DNA of 64,000 bases from Myxocyprinus asiaticus (Eukaryota > Chordata > Actinopteri > Cypriniformes > Catostomidae): positions 39,260,001 to 39,324,000 of the forward strand of contig NC_059365.1 of assembly GCF_019703515.2 (NCBI RefSeq). The letters are read 5' to 3'. This document shows, piece by piece, positions 35,091-47,129 of the stretch. The translations under genes were made by a program, and so were the position numbers. The stretch's first letter is position 1. Every line of letters begins with the position of its first letter. Below the pieces are notes generated by a model. That model was given only the letters and a program-made list of their open reading frames with translations, did not search any database and was not told where the DNA came from.

Positions 35091-35499
35091 TGTCAAGCAA
35101 AGAGGCACTGAGTTTGAAGGTAGGCCTTAAAATACATCCACAGGTACACCTCCAATTCAGTACACCTCATATCAGAAGCTAATTGGCTAATTTTCTAAAG
35201 GCTTGACATCATTTTCTGGAATTTTCCAAGCTGCTTAAAGGCACAGTAAACTTAATGTATGTACCTACTGTACATACATGTAACTTCTGACCCACTGGAA
35301 TTGTGATATAGTCAATTCAAAGCGAAACAATCTGTCTGTAAACAATTGTTGTAAAAATTACTTGTGTCATGCACAAAGCAGATGTCCTAAACGACTTGTC
35401 AAAACTATAGTTTGCTAATATTAAATATGTGGAGTGGTTAAAAATTTTTTTTTTAATGACTTCAACCTAAGTGTATGTAAACTTCTGACTTCAACTGTA

Positions 35500-36490
35500 G
35501 CTGCCTGAATAGTAACACATCAGGTTTAATGGCTCAGATGTAACGCTATCGCCCCATTGAGTACTGAAGTTGTTACCGGCACAGAAGAGTGCATGTTCAG
35601 TGTGTGCACTGGATCCATGTATTTGAAATGTGTTGGCCAGGCATTTGTGTCTGTTTTTTTTTTTTTTCTAATTTGGGCACTATTCGGAAGGAATTTGTTT
35701 TCTAAACAATGTTTGAGTTACAATTACTAACATGAATCTTGGGTAAAAGCTATGGCACACTGTGCGACATTATGTCAGACTGTTTATGTCAGACCACTAC
35801 ACATCGTAGCCAAGACTTTGGTCCCAATCGTCCCGACAATCAATGCTGACTGAGTGTTTTATCTCATCTGGCCGTCGTATGAGCAGTCACACTGCCTGAA
35901 TGTGATGCAAAATTTCTGACACTGCCAGAGCTTTGTTGGAAGCTAAGATTAATCACAAAGGCAGTTAATTGTCCGTTGGTGAACATGTCACATTGAGCAA
36001 TCAAAGACTGACAATTTTGCCCTACGACAAGAATAATCTTTTATGATCCCTGAAATTTGTCTTAGACAGCAAAATTTCAGTAAAAAATTAAAAGACACTC
36101 ATCTGGCTACTTTTTGACATCTGCGCTGCTCTTACACTTTAGTTTGGAACGGCACGAACACAACCAGAGTGATACAAACAGTAACGCGTCCGAGTGCTGA
36201 TGGTGTGAGACATCAGTGCTCTTGGAACGTCTCTCGCATCCAGTCAGATTCGAGGACCGGAACGAACTGTAGTATAATACTATATATAATATTTTAATGA
36301 TAATATCGTGTATAAATATAGCCTTTCTGTGAGCCCTCCTCCAGTGTGGGCCCCTGTTACTCAGGTCCAACATTACCCCCGGCCTGACACCCGTGGGCAT
36401 TTCCGTCTGTTTCTTACCTAATTCGGCTTCTATTCGGACAGTATTCATTTTCTAAACAATCTTTGCATTACAATTACTAACATAGGACAT
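35500..36490. repeat. Dispersed repeat with 75-bp direct repeats
   Basis: CACTATTCGGAAGGAATTTG-TTTTCTAAACAAT-ACAATTACTAACAT at 35670-35730 recurs as TTCTATTCGGACAGTATTCA-TTTTCTAAACAAT at 36428-36483. Between them lies text shared with both flanks of the Gypsy element. A 113-codon minus-strand frame (36107-36448) has no recognisable domain. Confidence 0.5.
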
Positions 36491-37136
36491 CTGTGATTTA
36501 TTTTTTACATCGGATGGGATGCCAGCAGTACTTCAACCACCAACTGTTATTTTACAAAGAAAGTTGGCAAAAAGGTCTTGTCACACCTTATTTTGTCATC
36601 AGATCACTTTTTAACTTTGGAATTATGCTTTAAAAATTTACAAAGAAGTACAAATTTTTTTTTTTTTTTACTGTTCTAACAATAAATAATTTCCATTGAA
36701 CATGGATTGGATCTGATGAACACAGGCCAAAATAAAAAATAAGAGCCACAATAAAAGATAAATAGAAAATAAAATGATAAAAAAAAAGAAGAAGAAGAAG
36801 AATAACTAAATATGATAAGATTATCGATATGAAAAAATTGGATTGGTTAGTTTGCCCTGACTGAAGCAATGAATGCAGGCTATATTTTAAAATGCAGCCT
36901 TTTAAGGTTTTTAGATGGTTTCCCTCATCATGTAGCCTATAGCTAAGTGCCACTTTCACAACTGTCACGTCTGTTTTTCCACATTGAAATGAGAATGAGA
37001 AAGAATAAAAATGAAATATTATATGTTCTAAGGAGTGCCAACCCTAATAACCGATATGCTGATGGTTTTAACTTTGTCAATAATTGGCTGATAAATATCA
37101 GCAGCCGATACATCGGTGCATCTTTAGTTTTCTACT
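36491..37136. other. cxxc5 intron with a TE end
   Basis: 37030-37125 (AACCGATATGCTGATGG, CAGCCGATACATCGGTGCAT) is the terminus of a common CCGATA-type DNA element. The rest is AT-rich, with GAA/AAT tracts at 36780-36800. Confidence 0.4.
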
Positions 37137-37137
37137 G

Positions 37138-37169
<32 letters not shown>

Positions 37170-37701
37170 AGAGAGAGAGTATTTCATGCTTTTATTGACA
37201 GTGGGTTTGGTCTAGTTGAATAAAGCATAGAGGACTTATGGAGTTTAAAGAGCCATTATTGACAGGTCACAGTCAGGGGTGTGGGGGCCTATTGATTTTT
37301 TGATGTATTCATGTGTGTGTGTGTTTGGGATGGACAGATGTGATTTTCATATCTAAGGCCTTTTATGTGTTTTAAGTCAGGCTAGGCATGTATGCTTTTT
37401 GCAAATTCCATTCGATTTTTAGGCCAATGTATTGATCTTACCTTGTGCGTCAGTGCATGCAAGTTTTGTTTATGTGTGTATACTGAATGATGACACATTT
37501 CAGCCTATGCAGTGGCCAGTATCCCGGAAAGTCCCTGATAGATAGAAGCAGCAGGAGATAGAGTGGGTGAGGCTTCAAACATTCAGGCCCCACCCCCTTC
37601 CTCCTGTAGTGAAATCTCAGACTCACAGCCAGACGACTAAAGTATTTTAGGAACAACATGTGTATGTCTTTGTATGTGTGAGAGAGCCAAAGACTAGTTG
37701 A
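37137..37701. other. cxxc5 intron with short TG tracts
   Basis: A short (TG)n tract lies at 37137-37168. Nothing else recognised. Confidence 0.4.
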
Positions 37702-37721
37702 CACACACACACACACACACA

Positions 37722-37773
<52 letters not shown>
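37702..37773. repeat. (CA)n microsatellite
   Basis: About 35 CA units with one CAGA interruption. The 106-codon frame across it is an artefact of the repeat. Confidence 0.95.
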
Positions 37774-37775
<2 letters not shown>

Positions 37776-37879
37776 TGAACAGACAGATATATTTGCTTAG
37801 TACAGGCTTCTAGCTTGCTTATCAAGATCTACTTATAATATAGACAATTCCTCACTTTATATATGCTATATACACATGT

Positions 37880-38240
37880 ATATGCTAAGGCAAGCATTAC
37901 TATTACTATTGCTCTTACTTTGTTTAGGGATTTGATCAAAAGCCTAAACAAGGTAATTAACTTTGGTGCGTAACTTGTCCTGCACTGTTTGTGCTACAGA
38001 CATGAATGATACCTCAAATTGTGTGGTTTATTGAGCAGAGATGTTCTATTACTTTTCTATGTAATCAAACATTAATGATTTTTGCCTGTCGGACAATGAT
38101 TAAGGAAAGAAAAAATAAAACCCTAGACTTACATTGAAGGAGGGTGGACACTTTTGACTTGGACCAGTACGCAACAACCTAGCAACCATCCAGAACACCC
38201 TAGCAACCGCATATCAACCCACTAACAACAACCCACAACA
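37880..38240. repeat. Dispersed repeat with CTAGCAACC tract
   Basis: CTAAGGCAAGCATTACTA, GGGATTTGATCAAAAGCC and TGTTTGTGCTACAGACATGA match the families at 16330-16640 and 47740-48010. It ends in CTAGCAACCATCCAGAACAC, repeated with variation. Confidence 0.6.
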
Positions 38241-38339
38241 CCCATTTAATGTAGTGGCGACTTTTGTCTGGGCATGCATCACTCATATTTAGTTTGTGGG
38301 TCAGTGACGTGATGTTCATTTTTGTCTGTTTCTTTTCTT

Positions 38340-39100
38340 TTTTTTTTCTTTTTTTTATTCAAAAATAAATAAAAATGCAATTCACACAAAATATGTACTT
38401 TAATGCTCATCTTCTATGATGAGCATGTTTTCAGTTGCTGAGGGAAACTTCATTTTGATATTTTTTCTGGGGCTCAAAGTAAAAAAAATATCATGTGGTA
38501 TCAAAGTATAAATGTTGGCATGATCTTTTATCAATATTTCTTAAAAAAAAAAAAAAAATAAGCAGTGATACAATGTTTTAAAATATTATTTGAATTTGAA
38601 AAGATTTTGTCCACCAAATCAAAGTGAAAAAATAAATAAAAATAAAGTAAAACAAAAGGGTGCCTTTAGACACTTATTACAGTGTGTGAAGTTTAAAAAA
38701 AATATCAGATATTTTGACATTTTAATGATGACACATTTTGTTCATGTCAAATGGAGTAACCCAGAGAAAACTTAATATTCTTGACTCCAAAAAAAAAAAA
38801 AAATGTTTGGAAAATAATATTTTTCATCTTAAATGTTTTAATAAAACTTTTTTTAATTTGTTTATTTATTTTGTATTAAGTGCGTACACTGTATTCAAGG
38901 TGCAAGGAAAGTATTTAATACCTTTTACTTGATGGTTACACCACATGGCATTCTTAGAAAATGCAATAAATTTTTTTCAAAAATGTATGAAATGAATATG
39001 GACAAAAAGATAACAATTCTACGAACTTGACACTTGTTTTAAAGTAGATTTTCTCATTTCTATCAACTTGGAAAACCTTATTTGTCAATGACCCTTTTAT
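38340..39100. repeat. Dispersed repeat, copy 2
   Basis: Contains the same ordered blocks as 9420-10560 (AAATAAGCAGTGATACAATG, AAGGTGCAAGGAAAGTATTT, TTGATGGTTACACCACATGG), here without the SINE. Confidence 0.6.
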
Positions 39101-39375
39101 GACTGCTGTGTACTGTATGCGCTTGGCCTAACACTGGCTCTATTCTTACTGTGATTCTTGTGTATTTGTGTGTTTATATGTATGTCAGGCAAAGGCAAGG
39201 AGGAGATGATGAGTTAAAAAATAACATTCAAAATTAATCTGGCGAGTGTTTGTAAGAGAGAGATAATGTGTGTGTCTGTCCGTGTGCTCACGGTCTGTCT
39301 GATTGGCCATGTGCATGGGCCGAGAGCCCATCTGTGTTGGCTTGTCCATGGGGTCGGTGAGGGAAAAGCGGTCTA

Positions 39376-39377
<2 letters not shown>

Positions 39378-39429
<52 letters not shown>
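39378..39429. repeat. (TG)n microsatellite
   Basis: About 25 TG units. Frames across it are low-complexity artefacts. Confidence 0.95.
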
Positions 39430-39430
<1 letters not shown>

Positions 39431-41699
39431 AAACGCCAAAGCCCTGTCAGAGAGTAATGAGAGAGTGGGAGAGTGTTTGGGAAACAGAGAAAGAGACTAG
39501 GTCATGTAAGGTGAAGTCACTGCCTGTGCATGTTACCTCATGATGGAGGGAACATTCCCCTCCCTCTTTTATTCCCTCTGTCCTTCGTTCTTTCGTTATA
39601 GGGACTGGAATTCTTCCCAGGAAATGCTGCCGTTGTCTCTGCTCTCCCAAAGTCCCACAGCCATTTACTCCCCCTGCCCAGTCCCATAGCAGGCTGGGAA
39701 AAAATCTGCCATTTGCACCACTGCGGTATTTCAGCCCTTTACAATCTTCGTAAGTCTGGCTCTGCAGCATGAGTCCGTTTGCCGTCAGAGTTCAGTTCGC
39801 TTGACTGGTGTGAATGGGGTTTTCCAAACTTGAAAATTTGGACTCAGGTACAGTTCATGTGAATTCTGGTACGGTTCGCAATTTTTTTTGGTATGAAAGC
39901 AAACTGCAACTGCCATGAAAGTGAATCATTATTTTACTGTATAAATACATATCTTCTGGAAATAAAGTTGGACCTGGTCGAAATCACATTGTTGAGAGAG
40001 AAAAAAAAAACACAGATAAGTTGCATCTGTGTGTAAGTCACGGCAGGTATTAGAACCTGGGAGCAGCTGACTTCCCTTCCACCGCTCGCATGTCAAGTCG
40101 CACTTGAAGATGATCTCAAGATCTAAACATCAAATCACATTGTATTTTGGCTTATTTTAATCAAGAGCATCTGTCTTTTGTAATCAGGTGTAACTATTTT
40201 TCAAATTTTGTTTATCCTCCTGAGACCCGAGCGTGACTGCTGACTTTTTGAATTGTAACTAGTAACACCTAATAAACATGCCAAAAATGTAATAAAATTT
40301 TTTTAGAGCAAATATTTTTCCTAAAAATTTATGTCCACTAAATTGTGACAATTTTAAATAATTCCAAGCTATAGAAAGTCTGAAAGTATGAAATTGTTTA
40401 TTATGTTTCCAGGGGTGTTGGTTGTTCATGTTTTTGAGACATTACAGACATTACATCAGAAATTAGCATAATTAATTCTGATTCAAAGTAATGGCCAGCA
40501 TCATCCAATCACTGCCAAGCAAGTTAAAATATAAAATTATACATTATAAATTCTGAATCTATGTACTGATTACCATTGTCAAATGTCTGCCAAACATGTT
40601 GAGTGGTCCAAACATCATCTGCAGCCTGAAACTGAACTTTTGACTGGATTTTAGGAGTGAATGCACTTCACAGAGAGCTAAAGAATGCTCCCTTGCTCCG
40701 TATTTAGTGAATGACTTAACCTAAGAACCTGCACTCAAAACAGTTCGAAATGCACCTTATTTTCATCCTAACTCCACATAAAGCCTCTGAAAACAAAAAT
40801 ATTCAGCTTTTGGATGAATCCATTGATTCTCAATGTGATAATGCACTAAAGTACTTAAGGAAGAGAAAAAGAAAAAATGTGCTAAAGTACACATTAGTGT
40901 ACACTGTGTTTAGCAGCATGGCTTTTCACGATAAATCGCAAAAATTTAAAAAATGGCATATTGGATGAAACTAGAGACTCTTATTTTTTGACTCAAACAG
41001 GTTTTAATGTAAAAACTTAATTAGGTTTCTTACCAGATGTAGTTTTGTTGGCGTTTCTCTGAAAGACAAACTCCGCTGTGATCGGCACCATGTTGTATGG
41101 TCACATGACTTGATGGATCAAAAGTTTAACCCTAGACTGGCAGCACAGGGTCTCCTGAACTGAGATCAGTCTGTTTAAATAAATGTAAATTATGCGTTGT
41201 GTATAGCGAAGCCAAAATACAACGTCCACGTATGTGTACGCGGGGTCGCACAAGATTAAGATTAATAAAAAACAGACTAATAGGCCACATCTGCTTATGA
41301 CATATGTAACTGTGTGCTTAATATACAAATAAACTATTGTATTTTATTCAGTGATATTAACAATTGTTGATCAAGGATATTTCTGATATTTACAACCCTA
41401 TCTGCTATGCACTAATTCTCCGGTTTCACTAAATTAGTGTTTTTCTACATTAAGTATGATGAAATGTGGTTTTGTGGGGTTGTGAAGAGTTGTGTGTGAC
41501 ACACATTTTAGAGCAGTACTGTAGCACAATAATGTTACGGTGGACAGAATTTTTAAATTGGATGCATAAAATACTCTGTATAGGCTACTTAAAAACGGTA
41601 CTACCCTCTCTATGTCTCATCTTTTCATCTGTTTGTTTGAAAGCATATGTGTTTTAATGAGCAGTGTGTTTGACCGGCCAACACCGGCCAAATTACGTT
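39430..41699. other. cxxc5 intron, no gene recognised
   Basis: No exon, RNA gene or clear transposon boundary is visible in this 2.3-kb stretch. Several frames of 60-107 codons occur, none with protein features or splice context. Confidence 0.4.
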
Positions 41700-41785
41700 A
41701 TATAAGTCGCTTTGGACTATAAGTCGCAGGACCTTTCAGATGATGAAAAAACGCAACTTATATTCTGAAAAAATACAGTATAGTT
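41700..41785. mobile_element. AAGTCGC-type MITE fragment
   Basis: TATAAGTCGCTTTGGACTAT, AAGTCGCAGGACC and GAAAAAATACAGTA form the right part of a short element that in other genomes has AAGTCGC inverted repeats (from memory). Only one end is visible. Confidence 0.45.
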
Positions 41786-42154
41786 TAAAAAATATATAAT
41801 TGCATCTTTGCTTACTCCTGGTCACACTTATAAAATAATTAGTATGCAGCTTTACAGCAGAGCAAACTTACTGAAAAAATAAATAAACATGTTTTCCTAG
41901 AATCCCCTTGCTCTCTCGTTTATTATTTAATGTATTTAGTGTATTTTGATTTCTATAAATTCTGTAAATGCTGTCACCCTAACTTAGGTCCTCATTCTTT
42001 TGTGCCAGATAAATACTGCTTTGAAGTGTCCCATTAAATTACATGTTTCCCATTTACTTACTGTTCCATTGTTGAGGTTTATTTCATATTATCAATGACT
42101 CAAGCCTTTCCTTGTTTCCTTTTCCTCTTCCTTTGTCTTTCCTGTCTTTCCAAG

Positions 42155-42199
42155 AAGGTGATGCTACCGACTGGAGCTCCATTCCGGTGGTTTCCGTAG
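42155..42199 (+). CDS. cxxc5: cxxc5 last coding exon
   Basis: A pyrimidine-rich acceptor (TTTCCTGTCTTTCCAAG) precedes 14 codons and a TAG stop encoding KVMLPTGAPFRWFP. Joined to exon 2 in phase 0 this gives GLEKVMLPTGAPFRWFP, which matches the invariant end of vertebrate CXXC5 as I remember it (KVMLPTGAAFRWFQ) with two substitutions. The chosen acceptor is the first AG of AAGAAG, because that keeps the lysine. The intron is 16,853 bp. The overlapping frame that reads on to 42246 is not the protein frame. Confidence 0.92.
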   Translation, partial: KVMLPTGAPFRWFP

Positions 42200-42920
42200 G
42201 GCAGCTGGACCCTCCCTCTGACTTCCACATCATCATGAAAGACTAGCAATGGACAGCAATGCCACACTCACTCGGACTGCCATGGACTCGTAAACACTGG
42301 GTGTAAACAAACAAATAAAATAAATGCGGAGCGGTATGAAAGTGCTATTTGAGAAAAAACATGTCCTGTACCAAAAATAAACAGTGAATGGCAGAATGTC
42401 ATTCCATTTTTTTTTTCTCTGTTCCATTTCGGAACTGGAGTTCTTCTTCAGAATCTTGCCCTTTATTGGATGCTCTGGAACTATTTGCCGGCAAATTGAA
42501 AATGGACAATCATTTTATTTGTGTGTTTAGTGGTTTTGTTTGTCCATGTGTGGAGAAATGCCGTAATTTCGTTTAGAGAATGTAATCCCAAGGCTCTGTT
42601 TTAAAGCTTGTGATAATTAAGGAGCACTATTGTAATTTAGCACAGTGGTTCTTAATGACTGCCTCAATGTTACGATTGCCTTTTTATGTTAAGGGTTCTT
42701 TTTATTTGTCATACAGTTTTTGAATTGCTCAATATTTGATACAAAGACAACCATGATTACACACAAGAAAAAAAAAAACACTTAAATGTAGCATCCCTCA
42801 CTCAAAAATGCTTGAAAGGTCCTTCTGGGGTTGTCTTTTTGGTTGTTTGATTTAAAATGTTGACAACAAGCTGAAACTTTTATTGTATTCTGCACTGAGG
42901 TCTGCTGGGATTGGAGGGAG
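42200..42920 (+). other. cxxc5: cxxc5 3'UTR (end uncertain)
   Basis: Candidate poly(A) signals AATAAA occur at about 42315 and 42377. Non-repetitive sequence continues to about 42900, so a longer UTR is possible. No coding feature is seen. Confidence 0.5.
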
Positions 42921-44712
42921 GGTGAAGTCAATGGAATTGAATAATTTCAGTAAATGAGTGCCAGCTATTTGCAGGACCCGCTTCTTTTTTGTGTAGCCTT
43001 ATTGGATAGGTCAAATGGAATCACACAGTCCTTAACAGACCAGAACTCCAAAAATTCAGGACATTTTTAATGTGTTATGATACTATTTCTATGATTAGGA
43101 TGTTTTATTGCTGAATTACCCCAATGATGGTTGAACCAGGTCCTGACAAGTTCCCAAATTCCTTTGGGCCCTTTCACGTGATTCATGTTAACATTCCGCA
43201 ATTCATTAAACTCAAATCGTCAAGCTACAGTGTTACACACGGCACTGTCTTCCGCGCTGGTTAAACGTATCACAATGCTCAAAGTTCAAATTATTTGAAC
43301 TTTTACCCCGTTTCCCAAATACTTTTTTAAAGCACAGCCAATGAATAATAAATTCTTATTGCAGCCTAGTAAGGTTTGTTATCATTAACAAAACTTTTAC
43401 CAAGACGAAAATTAGAAGTGTACAAATATTTTCGTTAACAAAAATAAAAACGTGAGTTTTTTAAAAGAACAAAAAATAACTGAAACTACAATTGTACAAT
43501 AGTTTTTGTATTTCTAATCAATTTAATTGAATTTATTTCATTAATTCTGTAAAAACACTGGAAATCTGAATGTTCATGTACCCTGAAATCGACCCCATTC
43601 TGCTGAATTATTGAAAAGCGCCATCCCCAATCATACATTTATTCATCAGTTCAGATGAGATTACATTTCCCTCTGGTCCAAGACACGGGTTCTATTCCCA
43701 CAGAAATCAGGAAGTAATCGTGTTCACATAAACAATGAGCGCAATTAGGAGGTTGCATTTTTACTCCACTGACAGTTAGGTTTAGGTTTGGGTTAGTGTT
43801 AATAAAATATGCATTCCTGTTGTCTGTAACTCACATTTTACACCAGCCTGTGGACATTTCACCCGGAAACTGGAGCTCACACGTGCCCATTTGTTCAACG
43901 ACACTCGCCAAATTCACAATGCAATCAGTCTGGCCGAAACAAAATTAAAAATACAAATAAAAATAGTACTTTCCTAAAGAATTTCCTAACGAAATTAAAA
44001 CTATGTATGAGCAAGAGCTGAATAAAGTAAAATTAAAATTAAACATTTTCAAAGCTATTTTAATCCAGTTACCTAGCAAATTCGCAATGCTTTTCATGTG
44101 GAGATCAAAGTGGTGCATGATGCTTGTTGAAGCCTTGACACGAGTCATGTGAAAGAGACTTTGGGCCATCCAGAAAACATGGAGACCATGTTAGAAAAGT
44201 AAAATTTTTGGTGGCTGTAATTGTCTTTTGGTGTTCTTCTCTTTTTTTCTGCTGAACAGGTCTGCCCCAGCTCAAATACTGATTTATATTAATTCCAAGA
44301 CCTTTAAGAGTGAAATGCACAAGACAAACCCCAACAGCAGGCAATTCCCATGCTAAATGGGGGCCAAATGTATTGTCAGCATAAATGAATGCATGTATTT
44401 GTGTCCAAAGCCAACCGTTCTGAGGTCTTGGCAGTCCTCTATTTAATAAACCAAGGTGCAAACCAAACAGTTCTCTATTTGATGTTGAAATATGTCATAA
44501 TCTGTATCATCTGTATCTGTGTCATGCAACCACTTTATAATGCATGCTTGGGCTAAAACAAATGATTATTACTTCACATAGTATTACTGCCTTGATTTGA
44601 TTTATTACATTGTGGAGTGGTAGTTCATGCATATATTATTATTTTTATATATATATATATTTTTTTTTACATTTACTCATAGGTTAGAGATTTTTTTAAA
44701 CTCAAAGTAGCA
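42921..44712. other. Intergenic region downstream of cxxc5
   Basis: Around 43380-43460 and 43925-44045, text such as AACAAAATTAAAAATACAAA and AAAACTATG resembles the element at 26703-27716. The 118-codon minus-strand frame at 44105-44461 has no recognised domain. No gene is called. Confidence 0.4.
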
Positions 44713-44971
44713 AAGGAATATTCTGGGATTAATACAAGTTAAACTCAGTCGACAGCATTTGTGGTATAATGTTGATTACCACAATAAATATTTTCGATTT
44801 GTTCCTCATTTTCTTTAAAAAAAGCAAAAATCGAGGTTACACTGAGGTATTTACAATGGAAGTGAATAGGGCCAATTTTTGGAGGGTTTAAAAGGCAGAA
44901 ATGTGAAGCTTAGAATTTTAAAAAAGTACTTACGGACCCACTTTATATTAGTTGTCCTTAACTACTATGTA

Positions 44972-46567
44972 ATTAAAGGATTATTTCACCTAAAATTGGT
45001 GAATTAAATTACTTCACCCAAAATGAAAATTCAGTAATTGTTTACTCACCCCTGTGTTGTTATAACCCCATATGACTTTCTTTCTTTTTCTTAACACAAA
45101 GAGAGAAATTGTGAAACAAATTTGTTCTCAGTGATGTCATACAATGGCAGTTTATGGTGACCACCTCTTCAAGATTCAAAAGAACGCAAAAGTATAATTC
45201 AGAAGTCTAATAAATTATTCCACGCGACTTATGATTTTTATGAAAGCATACGATAAGGTTTGTTGAGAAACAAACCAAAATATAATGTATTATTTAGTGA
45301 AAATGTTCACTGACCATTGATCTCCTGTGCACGCTCATGATAGGGCACGCGAGCAACAATTCACGCAGCCCCTCTCGCAACATTGGGGGGTTCAAGCGAA
45401 AACTCGCTTTGTTTATCTAAAAACAGGTTCACCACAGCGATAGTGACAACACAACACAGCTGCACGAAAACCAGAGAACAGAACTTACTAAACATATCTG
45501 AAGAGTTTGTAGCCGAAGAATTGATGCATTTCTATGCCCAGCCTTATTTTTTTAATCGAAATATGAAATCAAACAGAGAGATGGAGGAGGCGGGAATGTC
45601 TGTCACCTCTTCTACATTCTGAACTGGTGAGTATTTGTAACAGACCTCTGTCTGAAGAGAGTGAGACCTAAGCGAAAACATTCAGTAGGTGTAACATTCT
45701 TGGCCAAAATCAAGTAGTTTTAACTGAGTAGTGAGATGCTGGCTTCAGTATACAGTTATGAGAAAATATTTTGGACTGGTGCCTCTTCACAGCGGATGGG
45801 GTTACCAGGCACGAGTTGACACCACAAATAGAAACCAAGCGATTAACAGAATGTACCATCGCTCGTCATAGCTAGTTAGGACAATAACTTTGAATATACC
45901 TTTATACCTTGAAAATATACCTTTTATCACGTGTCACACTGCCATCAGGTTAGGACACGGTGTGACTGTGGCTGCCTGTAGCCTCTACGTTTCTGTTTGA
46001 TTTCTGGGTAATCCATTTAAAAACTCTTAAAAACTCTTAAAAAAGAAAAACTAAAAACTTTTTAGACATGTTTAGTAAGTCCTGTTCTCTGGTTTGTGTG
46101 CAGCTGTGTTGTGTTCCATTGTTACTATCGCTGTGGAGGACCTGTTTTTAGATAAACAAAATGAGTTTTCACTTGAACGGCCCATGTTGCGAGAGCTAGG
46201 GGCTGCGTGAACTGTTGCTCGTGTGCTCTGTTGTGAACTTGCTCTGGATATCAACGGTCAGTGAAGATTTTCAATAAACAATACATTAGATTTCAGTTTG
46301 TTTTGCACCAAACCTTATCATATGATTTCATAACAATCATGAGTCACGTGGAATAATTGACTTCTGAATTATACTTTTGCGTTCTTTTGAATCTTGAGGA
46401 GGTGGTCACCATAAACTGCCATTGTATGACATCACTGAGAACAAATTTGTTTCACAATTTTCTCCCTTTGTGTTAAGAAAAAGAAAAAAGTTATATAGAG
46501 TTATAACAACACAGGGGTGAGTAAACAATGACTGAATTTTAATTTTTGGGTGAACTATCCCATTAAG
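44972..46567. mobile_element. Element C, foldback with ~500-bp arms, nested in B
   Basis: Left arm 44972-45500 and right arm 46065-46567 are inverted copies at high identity over about 500 bp. Landmarks are TGTTTACTCACCCCTGTGTT / AACACAGGGGTGAGTAAACA, CATACAATGGCAGTTTATGG and its inverse, and CTTTGTTTATCTAAAAACAG and its inverse. The 560-bp loop has no recognisable gene. Ends carry the TTTTTGGGTGAACTATCCC motif common to cyprinid foldback elements. Confidence 0.82.
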
Positions 46568-46651
46568 CATTTGATACAATGTTCTTATTATATACATACA
46601 GTATGTGCTGTCACATACCTGCATGTCATTACATCTGTAGTTACACTGTTA

Positions 46652-46745
46652 ACCTTACCTCTAAACCCAACCCTACCACAACACTTACCCTAACCCCTAA
46701 CGCTAACTCTACCCCTACCACTAAACCCTATCCTCTAACCCTAAA
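46652..46745. repeat. Degenerate CCCTAA-like tract in element B
   Basis: CTTACCCTAACCCCTAACGC, ACCACTAAACCC and CTAACCCTAAACC resemble decayed telomere hexamers, but they are internal to a transposon-derived block. Confidence 0.5.
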
Positions 46746-47129
46746 CCTACACGTACCTCAACCTCAGTAACAGCAAATGTGAATCTTGTGAAAATTTTGT
46801 AGAACAACATGTAGTTAAACAATAAGTACATTGTATTATATGTATTTTAATGTTAGTACATAATAGTTAAAGACACCTAATATAAAGTGGGGACTTTCAT
46901 TCTTTTTTTATAAACTATGTATTATTTGAGCCGTAACGTTGTTTAAATCACCGTTTAATTTAATTAATTAGGGTTTACACCTTAACGTTGTCATGGCAAT
47001 GAAGTTGGAAAAGGAGGGAGAAGTCGAAATTTAGTTTTTGTGTTAATCAACATTATGCCACAAATGCAGCTGATTGAGCTTGACTTTTATTGAACCCAGA
47101 ATATTCCTTTAAAGCACATAAGTTCAGTA

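Larger units (their letters stand above)
33850..35497 (-). mobile_element. Tc1-like element, copy C, nearly full length
   Basis: Both ends are present as inverted repeats (CAGTTGAAGTTAGAAGTTTA at left, ACTTCTGACTTCAACTG at right), each next to TA (33848-33849, 35498-35499). At 1,648 bp it has the normal length. Internal direct copies of the repeat (CAGAAGTTTACATA near 34045; TAACTTCTGACCCACTGGAA near 35280) fit a Tc1 element with double binding sites. Same family as 3641-4795. Confidence 0.9.
44934..46894. mobile_element. Element B, nested in A
   Basis: The ends GGACCCACTTTATATTAGTT and (inverse) TAATATAAAGTGGGGAC are inverted repeats, extended inward by GTCCTTAACTACTATGTA and its inverse TAATAGTTAAAGACACC. 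Near its right part is a decayed CCCTAA-like tract (46652-46745). The small open frames in it are not genes. Confidence 0.75.
44713..47112. mobile_element. MITE A (outermost of three nested elements)
   Basis: AAGGAATATTCTGGGATTAA and TACAAGTTAAACTCAGTCGA at left are matched in inverted form by GAGCTTGACTTTTATTGAAC and CCAGAATATTCCTTTAAA at right. The uninterrupted relative at 61378-61990 is about 610 bp. Here the two halves are separated by 2 kb of inserted DNA. The break falls after AAAGTACTTAC, which in the intact copy continues directly with ATTAATTCTTCTG. Confidence 0.8.

Noticed and set aside
36107..36448. 113-codon minus-strand frame
   Set aside because: Falls in a dispersed repeat and shows no domain.
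37450..37770. 106-codon minus-strand frame
   Set aside because: Largely translated (CA)n microsatellite.
44105..44461. 118-codon minus-strand frame
   Set aside because: No recognisable protein features, and repeat-like surroundings.
46652..46745. Interstitial telomere from a chromosome fusion
   Set aside because: The tract is degenerate, short and internal to a transposon-derived element.
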